A stretch of 44,611 nt of DNA from a virus, in the IMG/VR virus record IMGVR_UViG_3300025168_000165, positions 1 through 44,611 of that record; one strand, 5' to 3'. The translations under genes and the position numbers were made by a program. Position 1 is the first letter of the stretch, and each line of letters opens with the position of its first letter. The notes beneath the pieces are model-generated. The model was not told where the DNA came from. It saw only the letters and a program-made list of their open reading frames with translations, and did no database searches. Shown one piece after another: positions 1-7,475 of this stretch.

Positions 1-4
1 GAGT

Positions 5-1528
5 GTGAAAAGGTTTATCCAACGCGGCCCCTTTGAAGACTACGCACAGTACACCAAGCAATTTAAGGCTGGGGATTTTATTAAAGATAACGCTGCCCAG
101 TCGATAAAATTTGCACAGGACATTGGGAATGCGTTGCAAACAGTAGAGAACTCGCGAGCACAACATGCTCAAGCGGGCGCTGATCCGGCCTCGGGCCACA
201 ACCCCACACAGCAGAGCAAAAACCAAATAGCTGCCGCCTTAGCAGCGGTCAACCCAGATACTAACACACTATCCTTCTTTTACGTGAGCACCCTGATCGA
301 TACAATTTTACATAATATCGAATCTGAACTCAAAACCCTACCTGAGAAGTTGTCTCAAGCGCTCCCAAACGCAACTGGACTTCCGGGCGCCAATCCCATT
401 GAAGACACGACTAACTGTGATATAAAACAAAAAATACACGAAATGAAGCTGTATAAGAAGAATTTCGCTCGCTTCCGAATTTTAATGGGACCGGTAGAGG
501 TAGTACATCAGCGCCCAGACGAAGGGATGATGAGCACTTTTGTAAACTTTGGCGATATTCCCGTCTCAGTAAAGTATTTTGTGGAATGGTTGGCTACAAA
601 AGTGCTTCAACGCAACGAAGTGCATTATCCTCTAACTAAATTTTTAAATGATTTCTTTAACAATCTAATTCGAGAGTTTTTAAATAACGATAGCTGTTTT
701 GTCTACAACATAGCTCAAAAGGTGCGTGTCAATCAGGCAGTGGTAACAGCATACAACGGGCTGGGTGATCCCGACGTAGATAGTATCTCAGCGAATATAA
801 TAACGAAGCGAGGAAGCAAGGCCCGACGAATAAGCACAGCAGACTTCAAAATGCCCCAGCTTTGTGCCGGTGAAGGATACGTGTCGCCACGTGATAGCGA
901 TTTGCCTATTTTAAATATTGCAGGCCCACGTGGAAGTGCGGACACTTATGCGCCACTATCCTCAGAGATGAATTATTTTGTATTCTTTGCGGGCCGAACG
1001 ATGCCAACTGAACGACAGAAAGGAATTCGATGCGAGGATTCAAGTCGAGGCATACACCACTATTTGCTGGGAAGAGACAAGGGCCTCATTAAGAACATAA
1101 AACTAAGCAAGACAGATAGCCCGGGCTTAGCAGAGGTCCGATTTGAACAAGATGGGTATGACGGCTTGCGCCAACTGCGAGTAGTCTATGATGTGCAAAT
1201 CGATTCATTTGCCAGCGTACAAACCTTTCCAGGCACCTACATATATGTTGATCCGCGAGGATTTGATCCGTCTGTCCACGTAGACAATGACGGGTTTGAT
1301 CTGACAGATATGGGAATTGGAGGATATTGCATGATTGTGCGTTCCGAACATGAGTTCGGCGAAGGGTACGCAAACAGCACCATTCACGCTAAGTGGGTTG
1401 CTTCAGTGGATTCCACTAACAACCCCAACAACAACGGTGTCAAAAGTGATTCGATCCAGTCGTCACCTGGCAAATGTGGCATATATGCCCGTCGTCAGGG
1501 AGTTAATGCTAGCACCCCACGGGAGTAA
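5..1528 (+). CDS. Probable virion protein, possibly 5' partial
   Basis: Not recognised with certainty. The frame is open to the left edge of the window and the first start is a GTG at base 5, so the true start may lie outside. At least 507 residues: an N-terminal part rich in Gln and Ala, a helical middle, and a C-terminal beta-rich part (about 380-475) with FPGTYIYVDPRGFDP and DLTDMGIGGYCMIVRSE. No signal peptide or membrane segment is visible. The size, lack of enzyme motifs and glycine/aromatic-rich C-terminal part suggest a structural protein such as a tail or baseplate component, but that is inference. It is followed 10 bases later by another unrecognised large protein, probably in the same operon. 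Confidence 0.5.
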   Translation: MKRFIQRGPFEDYAQYTKQFKAGDFIKDNAAQSIKFAQDIGNALQTVENSRAQHAQAGADPASGHNPTQQSKNQIAAALAAVNPDTNTLSFFYVSTLIDTILHNIESELKTLPEKLSQALPNATGLPGANPIEDTTNCDIKQKIHEMKLYKKNFARFRILMGPVEVVHQRPDEGMMSTFVNFGDIPVSVKYFVEWLATKVLQRNEVHYPLTKFLNDFFNNLIREFLNNDSCFVYNIAQKVRVNQAVVTAYNGLGDPDVDSISANIITKRGSKARRISTADFKMPQLCAGEGYVSPRDSDLPILNIAGPRGSADTYAPLSSEMNYFVFFAGRTMPTERQKGIRCEDSSRGIHHYLLGRDKGLIKNIKLSKTDSPGLAEVRFEQDGYDGLRQLRVVYDVQIDSFASVQTFPGTYIYVDPRGFDPSVHVDNDGFDLTDMGIGGYCMIVRSEHEFGEGYANSTIHAKWVASVDSTNNPNNNGVKSDSIQSSPGKCGIYARRQGVNASTPRE

Positions 1529-1538
1529 GTGATAAATT

Positions 1539-2795
1539 ATGTCAGACATTTATACTAAAGATAACAGCGAAACCTCCTTGGAGCTTTTTAATAAGCGTAC
1601 AATATATCGTAATCAGCTGCGCGTTGACAACCCAGGTAATGTGGTAGATTTTTTTGAAGGAGAGAAGATATTATATGGCCGGATATCTCCTCGCTTCGAG
1701 CCTGTTGCAGTAGATCAAAGCAACTTGGCGTCTACCCGAGGAAGTGAACCACAGTCACCGGTTATGGCAGTTAATTTTGTTGCTGCAGTATTTGAGCAAA
1801 TGGTCCTTCAGTTTCAAAAAAGCATGGCTTCGGGACAAATTACCACAACAGATCCATATCTTTCTCAACTGAAGGCTTATAAGGCGTATGTCAACCCGCG
1901 CACAGTTTATACCACCTACACAGATGCGTACTACGATGCAATTGTCAAGAATTTCCGCATTTTAGATATTAAGGTAAAAGACTTCGATCACTTCATTGAA
2001 CATCTGATGCCCATTATAAAGGTTGCATTACCGCGGAAGCCACTAACTTTTCCTGGTTTTATAAAGAGCACCGATTGTTCTACCCTCTCGACTGGTTTGG
2101 CGATAGAAGTAGCTGATTTAAGATATTCGGATGACGAAGAGAAGGTCAGCGCTTTTATCGAAAGTAAAAACTGGCCCTTCTTTGTTAACGCTTGCAATTC
2201 ATATGGATTTATGATAGACTATAATGTACCTTGGAGAATAGTGGCAGATTTAAAATCAGATATTATGAAACAAATAGCCGCGCGTTATGGCTACCAATCA
2301 TTTGTGGCCAGCGGATTCAACAGCGCATGCGTAATATATTTGCGCAGTTTTATTTATGAACTAAAAACGTTATATGACAGAGTGAGGCTGCCACAGTTTA
2401 TTGAAATTGAAGAATGTATGGATGGTACCCTGATAGAGAGGGTGGTAGTACCCAAACAATATTCTCAAGATCAGCTAAATTATAATTATAATCTTTCTTA
2501 TTTTCTAAAAATATATTTGCAAATGAGAATAGAAGAAGAACAACCCGAATTGCCCCCAGAAGAAAAGGCACATATTATTCGTGAATATATTAATGTGACG
2601 AAGGCAACACACTCCCTTAAAGCGGTTGCGCACGGATTTGAAAGTATAATAAATAAAACATTTGACAAACGAGGCTCAGCAAGTTATATTGATAAACAGT
2701 TCAAAGCCCAAGCAGAAGCCGGCTTTAATCAAGGCACCCTTGACAACCTATTAATGAGCGACTTGTACACAGCAGATGATTTTTCAAACTATTGA
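1539..2795 (+). CDS. Unrecognised 418-residue protein, possibly virion-related
   Basis: I do not recognise this family. The protein is rich in Tyr, Phe and Ile and mostly helical in appearance. It has no Cys-pair motif, Walker motif, signal peptide or membrane segment. The C-terminal third (about 330-400) is charged (EEEQPELPPEEKAHIIREY). It follows the preceding probable virion gene after 10 bases without a strong Shine-Dalgarno at the usual spacing, so it may be translated from the same message. Its 3' end overlaps the polymerase gene by 20 bases. The pairing with the upstream gene suggests a shared structural role, while the overlap ties it to the replication genes; the sequence does not settle which. 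Confidence 0.5.
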   Translation: MSDIYTKDNSETSLELFNKRTIYRNQLRVDNPGNVVDFFEGEKILYGRISPRFEPVAVDQSNLASTRGSEPQSPVMAVNFVAAVFEQMVLQFQKSMASGQITTTDPYLSQLKAYKAYVNPRTVYTTYTDAYYDAIVKNFRILDIKVKDFDHFIEHLMPIIKVALPRKPLTFPGFIKSTDCSTLSTGLAIEVADLRYSDDEEKVSAFIESKNWPFFVNACNSYGFMIDYNVPWRIVADLKSDIMKQIAARYGYQSFVASGFNSACVIYLRSFIYELKTLYDRVRLPQFIEIEECMDGTLIERVVVPKQYSQDQLNYNYNLSYFLKIYLQMRIEEEQPELPPEEKAHIIREYINVTKATHSLKAVAHGFESIINKTFDKRGSASYIDKQFKAQAEAGFNQGTLDNLLMSDLYTADDFSNY

Positions 2796-3948
2796 CGATA
2801 AAACTGAATGCATCGGAGTTTATACCAACGGTGCACTACATTTTGAAGACCACCCCGCCAACCTGACAAAAACATGGAAATACAGTGGGTCGATTCAGGA
2901 TGAAGATGTAGAGTATGCGTGGATCCGGGCGCAGGGAGGCGATCTAATAACGTGTTGCCCACCAGAGCTATGTCCGGAGTTAGAGGCTACCCAAAAGAAG
3001 ATGCGTGCCTATGTAAAGTCATTTAAGATAGCTAAAGTTAATCTGAATGAGCATTGCATTTTTGACCTTATACCGCATGATTTTCTGATGCGTTTCTGCG
3101 AGATTAAGAACAAGATCACGGCCCACGTTTTCGAAGAATACGCAGAACCACCCAATTACCAGCACCTGTCAGACGTCCAGAAGCTTCTGCATAAAATTAG
3201 ATACCAGAAACTGAATTTAAACATGGAGAATAACCGAAGCCTTCTCTGTTCGACCCGAGATCGTAAAAAAATACAGTCCCTTATTTCTAACCACCACTAC
3301 GTGGATTATAATTTATTTGGTACCGTAACAGGGAGACTTACAACTCGACCCGATTCTTTTCCCATATTAACTTTGAAGAAGGAGTTGAGATCTATACTGA
3401 AACCCACTAACAACCTCTTTATTAGTTTAGATTATAATGGGGCCGAAGTGCGCACCTTGTTAGAACTTTGCGGAGAAGCACAACCCCAAGAGGACATACA
3501 CACTTGGAACGCCAAACATTTATTTGAACAGGATATTACACGAGAAGAATGTAAAGTCCGCTTTTTCGCGTGGTTATACGATCCCGCCTCTACCGACATA
3601 ACAACTTCTCATTATGATAAAGAAAAAGTACTTGACAAGTGGTACGATAACGGTTATATTACTACTCCATACCAACGAAAAATTGAAGTTGAGGAGAGAA
3701 AAGCATTGAACTACCTTATCCAAAGCACCACTGCTGATCGCGTTTTATCGAAGGCTGTTGAGATTGATCGGATGCTTGAAGGCCGGCCCTCCTTTATCTC
3801 TCATATCGTACATGACGAAATAGTCATAGATTATGATGATGAGGACCGGGATATTATAGTAGACATCAAAAAAATCTTTGAAGATGGGTACATGGCGAAC
3901 ATTCAAGGCGGGAAAGATTATTATAATCTAAAAGAGATAGAAGTATGA
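2776..3948 (+). CDS. Miniature family A (PolI-like) DNA polymerase
   Basis: Family A DNA polymerase of only 390 residues. The family hallmarks are in order: TGRLTTRP (about 184-191, compare TGRLSS), motif A LDYNGAEVRTL with the catalytic Asp (about 218-228), motif B REECKVRFFAWLYD (about 256-269), which keeps the Arg, Lys, Phe and Tyr of the O helix, the Q-helix-like ERKALNYLIQSTTADR, and motif C HIVHDEIVID with the second catalytic Asp. No 3'-5' exonuclease domain precedes them, and the stretch between motif B and the Q helix is about half the E. coli Pol I length. The start overlaps the upstream gene by 20 bases. A full DnaE polymerase sits 14 kb downstream, so this enzyme may serve gap filling, primer removal or repair. 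Activity is inferred from the retained residues. Confidence 0.88.
   Translation: MIFQTIDDKTECIGVYTNGALHFEDHPANLTKTWKYSGSIQDEDVEYAWIRAQGGDLITCCPPELCPELEATQKKMRAYVKSFKIAKVNLNEHCIFDLIPHDFLMRFCEIKNKITAHVFEEYAEPPNYQHLSDVQKLLHKIRYQKLNLNMENNRSLLCSTRDRKKIQSLISNHHYVDYNLFGTVTGRLTTRPDSFPILTLKKELRSILKPTNNLFISLDYNGAEVRTLLELCGEAQPQEDIHTWNAKHLFEQDITREECKVRFFAWLYDPASTDITTSHYDKEKVLDKWYDNGYITTPYQRKIEVEERKALNYLIQSTTADRVLSKAVEIDRMLEGRPSFISHIVHDEIVIDYDDEDRDIIVDIKKIFEDGYMANIQGGKDYYNLKEIEV
3945..3948 (+). other. ATGA stop-start overlap, polymerase to FtsZ-like gene
   Basis: The TGA stop of the small polymerase is shared with the ATG of the next gene. This four-base overlap recurs in the window (for example 9884, 16460, 24895, 25874, 27249, 40389) and indicates coupled translation of neighbouring genes. 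Confidence 0.85.
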
Positions 3949-4811
3949 TCTCAATTATTGGGCTTGGCAATGCTGCCAGCGCAATTGTGGAAAAGTTCAA
4001 GGACACTCCTCAATATAGCGTATACACTTTGAACGACAAAGTTGGTCGTAACTCAAAACGCAAGTTTAAGCTAAAAGCTTATGAGAATCCCGAAGAGTAC
4101 GAGCAGAATATTCCGAACGTCAGTAAATTCTTTTCAGATGTAAGCAACAGAATACAGTTCTTCGTTGTAGGGGGCTCATTTAGCTCTAATTACTCATTAG
4201 GAATTCTTGAGCAACTGAACGACAAAACAATTGACGTTATCTATATTAAGCCCGACACAGAACTTCTGACGGGATACCCGGTGCTGATAGAGAATACGGT
4301 TTTTGGTGTTTTACAAGAATACGCACGCTCCGGAATTTTCAATTCCATGACAATAATCTCTAATTTAGAATTGGAGCGCGCCCTCGGCGAGTTGCCCATT
4401 AAATCTTATTATGAATCCCTAAATCAATTTATCTTTTCCGCAGTTCATCATGTAAATTATTTTACTCACGCAGAACCAGAGATTGGCCAGGTATCACGCC
4501 CAGCGGAAATCAACCGCATTAGAAGCCTTGCTGGAATTAATTTAGCAAATCTTGAAGAAAAGTGGTTCTTTGAGCTTGACAGCCCGCGTGAACTGTGTTA
4601 TTATTTAGCTATAAAGACAGAGAGATTAGAAAACGAAGGAGGATTGCACAAACGTCTTGTTGATATGTTGAAGGATAAACCCCGAAATGCATTTCGCAAG
4701 ATCTCATACGCAATCTATGAAACACCTTATAACGACTTTGGGTTCTGCGTTGCCCACACTAACGTAGTACAAAACAACCAAAAGACTCTTGACAAGCTAG
4801 ATCAAGAGTGA
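3945..4811 (+). CDS. Divergent FtsZ/tubulin-like protein (degenerate GTPase motifs)
   Basis: 288 residues, start overlapping the polymerase stop as ATGA. The order of segments matches an FtsZ/tubulin GTPase domain: an N-terminal strand and loop IIGLGNAAS (4-12), a signature-like VVGGSFSSN (74-82) where FtsZ has GGGTG(S/T)G, a strand plus loop VIYIKPDTEL (98-107, compare VVTKPF), a helix, then TIISNLELE (136-144, compare IVIPNDKLL), and a C-terminal loop AEINRIRSL (187-195) at the T7 loop position. The signature Gly and Thr residues and the acidic residues of the T7 loop (NxDxxD) are not conserved, so nucleotide turnover may be lost or altered. Phage tubulins (PhuZ) are of similar size. No specific similarity to PhuZ is claimed, and an unrelated Rossmann-like fold is possible. 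Confidence 0.45.
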   Translation: MISIIGLGNAASAIVEKFKDTPQYSVYTLNDKVGRNSKRKFKLKAYENPEEYEQNIPNVSKFFSDVSNRIQFFVVGGSFSSNYSLGILEQLNDKTIDVIYIKPDTELLTGYPVLIENTVFGVLQEYARSGIFNSMTIISNLELERALGELPIKSYYESLNQFIFSAVHHVNYFTHAEPEIGQVSRPAEINRIRSLAGINLANLEEKWFFELDSPRELCYYLAIKTERLENEGGLHKRLVDMLKDKPRNAFRKISYAIYETPYNDFGFCVAHTNVVQNNQKTLDKLDQE

Positions 4812-4817
4812 TATAAT
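4789..4817 (+). promoter_or_regulatory. Consensus sigma70 promoter of the SSB gene
   Basis: TTGACA at 4789-4794, a 17-base spacer, then TATAAT at 4812-4817 with an extended -10 (TGA directly before it). Both hexamers are perfect. The -35 lies inside the last codons of the preceding gene. The strength fits a protein needed in large amounts, such as SSB. Confidence 0.92.
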
Positions 4818-4819
4818 AG

Positions 4820-4840
4820 ATATCAAGGAACGCTTGATAT
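4820..4840 (+). promoter_or_regulatory. Palindrome over the SSB transcription start
   Basis: ATATCAAG (4820-4827), 5-base loop, CTTGATAT (4833-4840): a perfect 8-bp inverted repeat beginning two bases after the -10. The expected +1 is near 4824, inside the left arm. It could be an operator for a dimeric repressor or a 5' RNA stem. No run of T follows, so it is not a terminator. Confidence 0.6.
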
Positions 4841-4870
4841 ACTTTAATAACCATTAAAAAGGAGAAAAAA

Positions 4871-5641
4871 ATGGGAATTGATATGGAACTAATGCGACGA
4901 AAGCTCGCCACCCTTCGCGGAGAAGGAACTAAGGATTCAAACTCACCCTGGTTTAAGCCAGATGAGGGAGATACCGACATTCGGATCGTACCGACAAATG
5001 ACGGCGATCCACTTAAGGAAATGTTCTTCCACTATAATGTGGGGGATCATAAGGGCGGTATCATGTGTCCGAAGCGAAACTTCGGTGATGAGTGCCCAAT
5101 TTGCGAATTCGCTTCCAAGCTTTGGCGCGAGGGAGTTGATAACCACGACGAGGAGAGTAAGAAGCTTGCAAAGAGCCTCTTTGTACGCACCCGCTACTTC
5201 TCGCCAGTCGTGGTAAGAGGTCGAGAAGACGAAGGAGTGAAGGTTTATGGCTACGGCAAGCAGGCCTACGAACTTCTTCTTGGATATATCCTCGATCCCG
5301 AATACGGAGATGTCACAGATTCCTTGGAGGGAACCGACATCACCCTGACTTACACTAAGCCTAATAAGCCTGGTGCATACCCACAGACGAGCCTCAAGAT
5401 GCGTCGAAACACATCCACCTTGCTTGAAGATAAGGAAGCTATCCCCGCCCTCCTCGATGGTATTCCTGATTTTGATGGTCTTTTTGACCGCCTTACGCCT
5501 CAGCAAGTCGATGCCATCTTGGACGAACAGCTTTCAGGAGATTCTTCTGCTGAAAGTCGTTCCCATTCAACAGCCAAATACGGTCCCGCCAACGGTAAGA
5601 GCAGTGTAGACCGAGCATTTGATGAATTGATGTCCGGCTAA
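4871..5641 (+). CDS. gp32-like single-stranded DNA-binding protein
   Basis: T4 gp32-type SSB of 256 residues. It coats single-stranded DNA at the fork and organises replication and recombination proteins. Seen: a basic N-terminus (RRKLATLRG), the core start WFKPDEGDTDIRIVP (27-41), and a zinc site formed by His54 or His60 with Cys66, Cys75 and Cys78 (CPICE), as in gp32. A low-complexity Ser-rich linker (about 222-240) leads to a short C-terminal DRAFDELMSG that resembles the partner-binding tail. An excellent Shine-Dalgarno (GGAG) precedes the ATG. It has its own consensus promoter and ends in a hairpin terminator, so it is a separately controlled, probably strongly expressed unit. T4 gp32 regulates its own translation; the palindrome upstream may hint at control here. 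Confidence 0.92.
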   Translation: MGIDMELMRRKLATLRGEGTKDSNSPWFKPDEGDTDIRIVPTNDGDPLKEMFFHYNVGDHKGGIMCPKRNFGDECPICEFASKLWREGVDNHDEESKKLAKSLFVRTRYFSPVVVRGREDEGVKVYGYGKQAYELLLGYILDPEYGDVTDSLEGTDITLTYTKPNKPGAYPQTSLKMRRNTSTLLEDKEAIPALLDGIPDFDGLFDRLTPQQVDAILDEQLSGDSSAESRSHSTAKYGPANGKSSVDRAFDELMSG

Positions 5642-5665
5642 GTAAATAGGTTCGTCTGTAACCGA

Positions 5666-5701
5666 TGGCAGAGCGGGACTAAAATACTCTGCCATATTTT
5701 T
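5666..5701 (+). terminator. Hairpin terminator after SSB (repeat copy 1)
   Basis: TGGCAGAG (5666-5673) pairs perfectly with CTCTGCCA (5687-5694), followed by T-rich TATTTTT. It is the most diverged of four related hairpins between 5.6 and 7.5 kb. It ends the SSB message, probably with some read-through into the next small gene, whose Shine-Dalgarno starts just after the T tract. Confidence 0.8.
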
Positions 5702-5718
5702 AACATAAAGGAGAAAAG

Positions 5719-5994
5719 ATGTTAGATAAATTGAAGGGACTATGGTCTCAATGGAAAGTACAGGTTAGCGTAGTAGGGGGAATTTTAGTTCTTTCTAGCG
5801 TCTACGGTACGTGTTCTTACGAGCCCGCCACTGTGTCAGAAGCAGAGGTAGTCCCAGCGGCGTCAACAACGACGCCAACAACCACAACATCGGTTGAGGT
5901 TTCTACGACGGTTGATAACGAAACAACTGAGAACGGTGGTACCAGTACGGATACCACCAATGAAACCACCACCACCAATACTACAAACGAGTAG
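5719..5994 (+). CDS. Small Thr-rich membrane-anchored protein
   Basis: 91 residues. A short charged N-terminus (MLDKLKGLWSQWK) is followed by one hydrophobic segment (about 14-30) ending in YGTCS, then about 55 residues almost entirely Thr, Ser, Glu, Asn and Val with runs of four Thr. The layout is that of a membrane-anchored or lipid-modified protein with an extended, mucin-like periplasmic tail. The Cys at about 32 sits where a lipobox Cys would be, but the -1 Thr is atypical. It lies between two hairpin terminators directly after SSB, with a good Shine-Dalgarno (AAGGAG). Roles such as superinfection exclusion or envelope modification are possible; I do not recognise a family. Confidence 0.7.
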   Translation: MLDKLKGLWSQWKVQVSVVGGILVLSSVYGTCSYEPATVSEAEVVPAASTTTPTTTTSVEVSTTVDNETTENGGTSTDTTNETTTTNTTNE

Positions 5995-6007
5995 TAAGAA
6001 AGCCGCT

Positions 6008-6036
6008 GGCAGACCGGTCTAAAGTCTGCCGCTTTT
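6008..6036 (+). terminator. Hairpin terminator (repeat copy 2)
   Basis: GGCAGAC (6008-6014) pairs with GTCTGCC (6024-6030), followed by GC and four T. It shares the flanking core GCCGCTGGCAGACCGG with copies 3 and 4. The weak T tract suggests partial read-through into the tiny lipoprotein gene that starts 17 bases later. Confidence 0.7.
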
Positions 6037-6052
6037 AAGGAGACAAAGCACA

Positions 6053-6163
6053 ATGAGACTAGTTCTACCAGTCCTTGCTGCAACCCTATTCATGGGTTGT
6101 GGGGATAAGGATGAAGACACGGCGGGAGATACCGCTGCCTCTGCTGATACTGCAGCAGAGTAA
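6053..6163 (+). CDS. 36-residue putative lipoprotein
   Basis: ATG at 6053 with Shine-Dalgarno AAGGAG at 6037-6042. The product begins MRLVLPVLAATLFMGCGDKD: a basic residue, a hydrophobic stretch, then a lipobox-like FMGC with Gly before Cys15. An acidic, Ala/Thr/Asp-rich tail of about 21 residues follows. This is the layout of very small phage lipoproteins such as Rz1-type spanins or lysis and exclusion factors, although Rz1 is usually Pro-rich. It sits alone between two copies of the hairpin repeat. The lipid modification and the function are inferred. Confidence 0.65.
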   Translation: MRLVLPVLAATLFMGCGDKDEDTAGDTAASADTAAE

Positions 6164-6176
6164 AACTAAAGCCGCT

Positions 6177-6208
6177 GGCAGACCGGTAAAAAGTCTGCCG
6201 CATTTTTT
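6177..6208 (+). terminator. Hairpin terminator (repeat copy 3)
   Basis: GGCAGAC (6177-6183) pairs with GTCTGCC (6193-6199), followed by GCA and six T: a typical intrinsic terminator. It is nearly identical to copy 4, including the loop CGGTAAAAA. It ends the SSB-lipoprotein stretch just before the next promoter. Confidence 0.85.
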
Positions 6209-6219
6209 AAAGAAAGTCC

Positions 6220-6247
6220 TTGACATTTATAACCAAGGTGATATAAT
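6220..6247 (+). promoter_or_regulatory. Sigma70 promoter of the ParB-domain gene
   Basis: TTGACA at 6220-6225, 16-base spacer, TATAAT at 6242-6247, extended -10 (TGA before it). The leader to the ATG is about 85 bases, longer than for other genes here. Confidence 0.9.
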
Positions 6248-6253
6248 AAGAAT

Positions 6254-6323
6254 ATCTCAAGACAAGCTTTTGAGATTTTAACCCCCGCGGGCTAGCCCCG
6301 CAACAACCCCGGCAGAACGCCGG
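6254..6323 (+). promoter_or_regulatory. Structured 5' leader with three stem-loops
   Basis: Starting at the expected +1, three inverted repeats follow in a row: ATCTCAA/TTGAGAT (6254-6260 with 6270-6276, then TTT), GCGGG/CCCGC (6287-6291 with 6297-6301), and CCGGC/GCCGG (6309-6313 with 6319-6323). The first resembles a weak terminator right after the start. The leader could act as an attenuator, an RNA-stability element or a binding site for the gene's own product. Confidence 0.5.
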
Positions 6324-6337
6324 AAAGAGAGAAGAAG

Positions 6338-7456
6338 ATGAACAGAATTCAATTCATCTTAGAAACAACCAAAGATCCCCTCTGGGAATCTAACAACGTA
6401 AGGACCATTTCGGTGGACTTTATCGAAGGTAGTGAGCAATCACTATCGCAAGTGCGACAAGGTGGGATTGATAATTCTCACCTTTCGGAATTGCAAGATA
6501 GCATTATCTTGCGAGGCCAAGAAGTCCCAATTACCATTGAGGACACAGGAGAAACTAATGAACTGGGTCAAACAGTTTATAAGTTGATCGATGGAGGTCA
6601 CCGCTTCTTAGCAATTACAAAATTGCGAAAGAAGAATAAACATGACTTGCGATGGTCGGTTATCCGAGCATATGTAACTCAATTTCAAGATGATTTTGAG
6701 AGAGTGCAATATCAACACAAGGCCAATGATCATTCATTGCCAGCCAAGAACAACTCAAATGATGATGCTGTTCTGTGGTTGAGTGACCTTGTACACACGG
6801 GTTTTACAGGTGCACCGCCAAATTTGGTGGCGTTGCTTGATAGCACAGCCCGAAACAAAACAGATCCTGACGCTTATGAGCAGGATCTGAGAGAGGCGTT
6901 GTCATTCCAGTTCCCAGATATGGGATCTCGACGACGTAACAACATCGTTCGGGGTTTTATGAAAAAAATCCCGGGTAAGTTCAAAACATATGATGGTGAA
7001 CGCGCAAGAGCGGATTTGCTGCGCCATGTTATGAACACTGAGGGGACTGCACTTCCTGAGAAGTATACGTTCGTTCTGGTTCGCGAAGTGAACCATGTGT
7101 TCCATAATGCCGCTGGTAACTGCCTGTCTGCTACTTTGGCCAACAAGGACAAGGATCGCGACATTGTTGCGATTGTTTGGACTAACAAGACAAGCGGGCG
7201 CAAGTCTAGCGATATTGATAATGATCGTGTTGAAGCGATTCGTAAAATCAACGAGCTTAACTCGCACAACCGTCTTGGTCGAGGTAAGAAGCTTGTTAAT
7301 CGAGTGTTTATTGCTCCACAAAAACTGGACGATAACGAAGAGATTGGCTTCTATGAGGTCCCAATGACCGGAAACAACAAGTTCAGCTTGTCTATGTCGA
7401 CCCGTGGTTGGGATACCACGCGCCCCGTAGGCAAACAAGAACTAGCTGCTAAGTAA
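6338..7456 (+). CDS. ParB/sulfiredoxin-fold domain protein
   Basis: 372 residues. The N-terminal part shows a ParB-like nuclease domain: an SVDFIEG strand, a helix with SELQDSIILRGQEVPI (about 49-64), and the box LIDGGHRFLAITKL (83-96) that matches the (D/E)GxHRxxA signature. The rest is charged and unassigned, and it may include a DNA-binding helical region (about 120-230). ParB-fold proteins in phages act as nucleases, CTP-switch clamps, or adaptors in modification or partition, and no parA is seen next to it. It has its own promoter and structured leader and ends in the fourth hairpin. Its place between SSB and the recombinase suggests a DNA-related role. Confidence 0.75.
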   Translation: MNRIQFILETTKDPLWESNNVRTISVDFIEGSEQSLSQVRQGGIDNSHLSELQDSIILRGQEVPITIEDTGETNELGQTVYKLIDGGHRFLAITKLRKKNKHDLRWSVIRAYVTQFQDDFERVQYQHKANDHSLPAKNNSNDDAVLWLSDLVHTGFTGAPPNLVALLDSTARNKTDPDAYEQDLREALSFQFPDMGSRRRNNIVRGFMKKIPGKFKTYDGERARADLLRHVMNTEGTALPEKYTFVLVREVNHVFHNAAGNCLSATLANKDKDRDIVAIVWTNKTSGRKSSDIDNDRVEAIRKINELNSHNRLGRGKKLVNRVFIAPQKLDDNEEIGFYEVPMTGNNKFSLSMSTRGWDTTRPVGKQELAAK

Positions 7457-7475
7457 CAACTTTGCATAAGCCGCT

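Noticed and set aside
3632-3660. TTGACA-N17-TATATT inside the small polymerase gene
   Set aside because: It has promoter-like geometry, but it lies in the middle of coding sequence about 285 bases before the next gene and codes for ordinary residues; likely chance.
4943-5506. 187-residue minus-strand frame opposite SSB
   Set aside because: Antisense shadow of the SSB gene in a GC-moderate coding region; no ribosome site, and no other minus-strand gene is supported in the window.
6075-6281. 68-residue + strand frame overlapping the 36-residue lipoprotein
   Set aside because: It begins with TTG without ribosome site, runs through terminator copy 3 and the next promoter, and its product has no recognisable feature.
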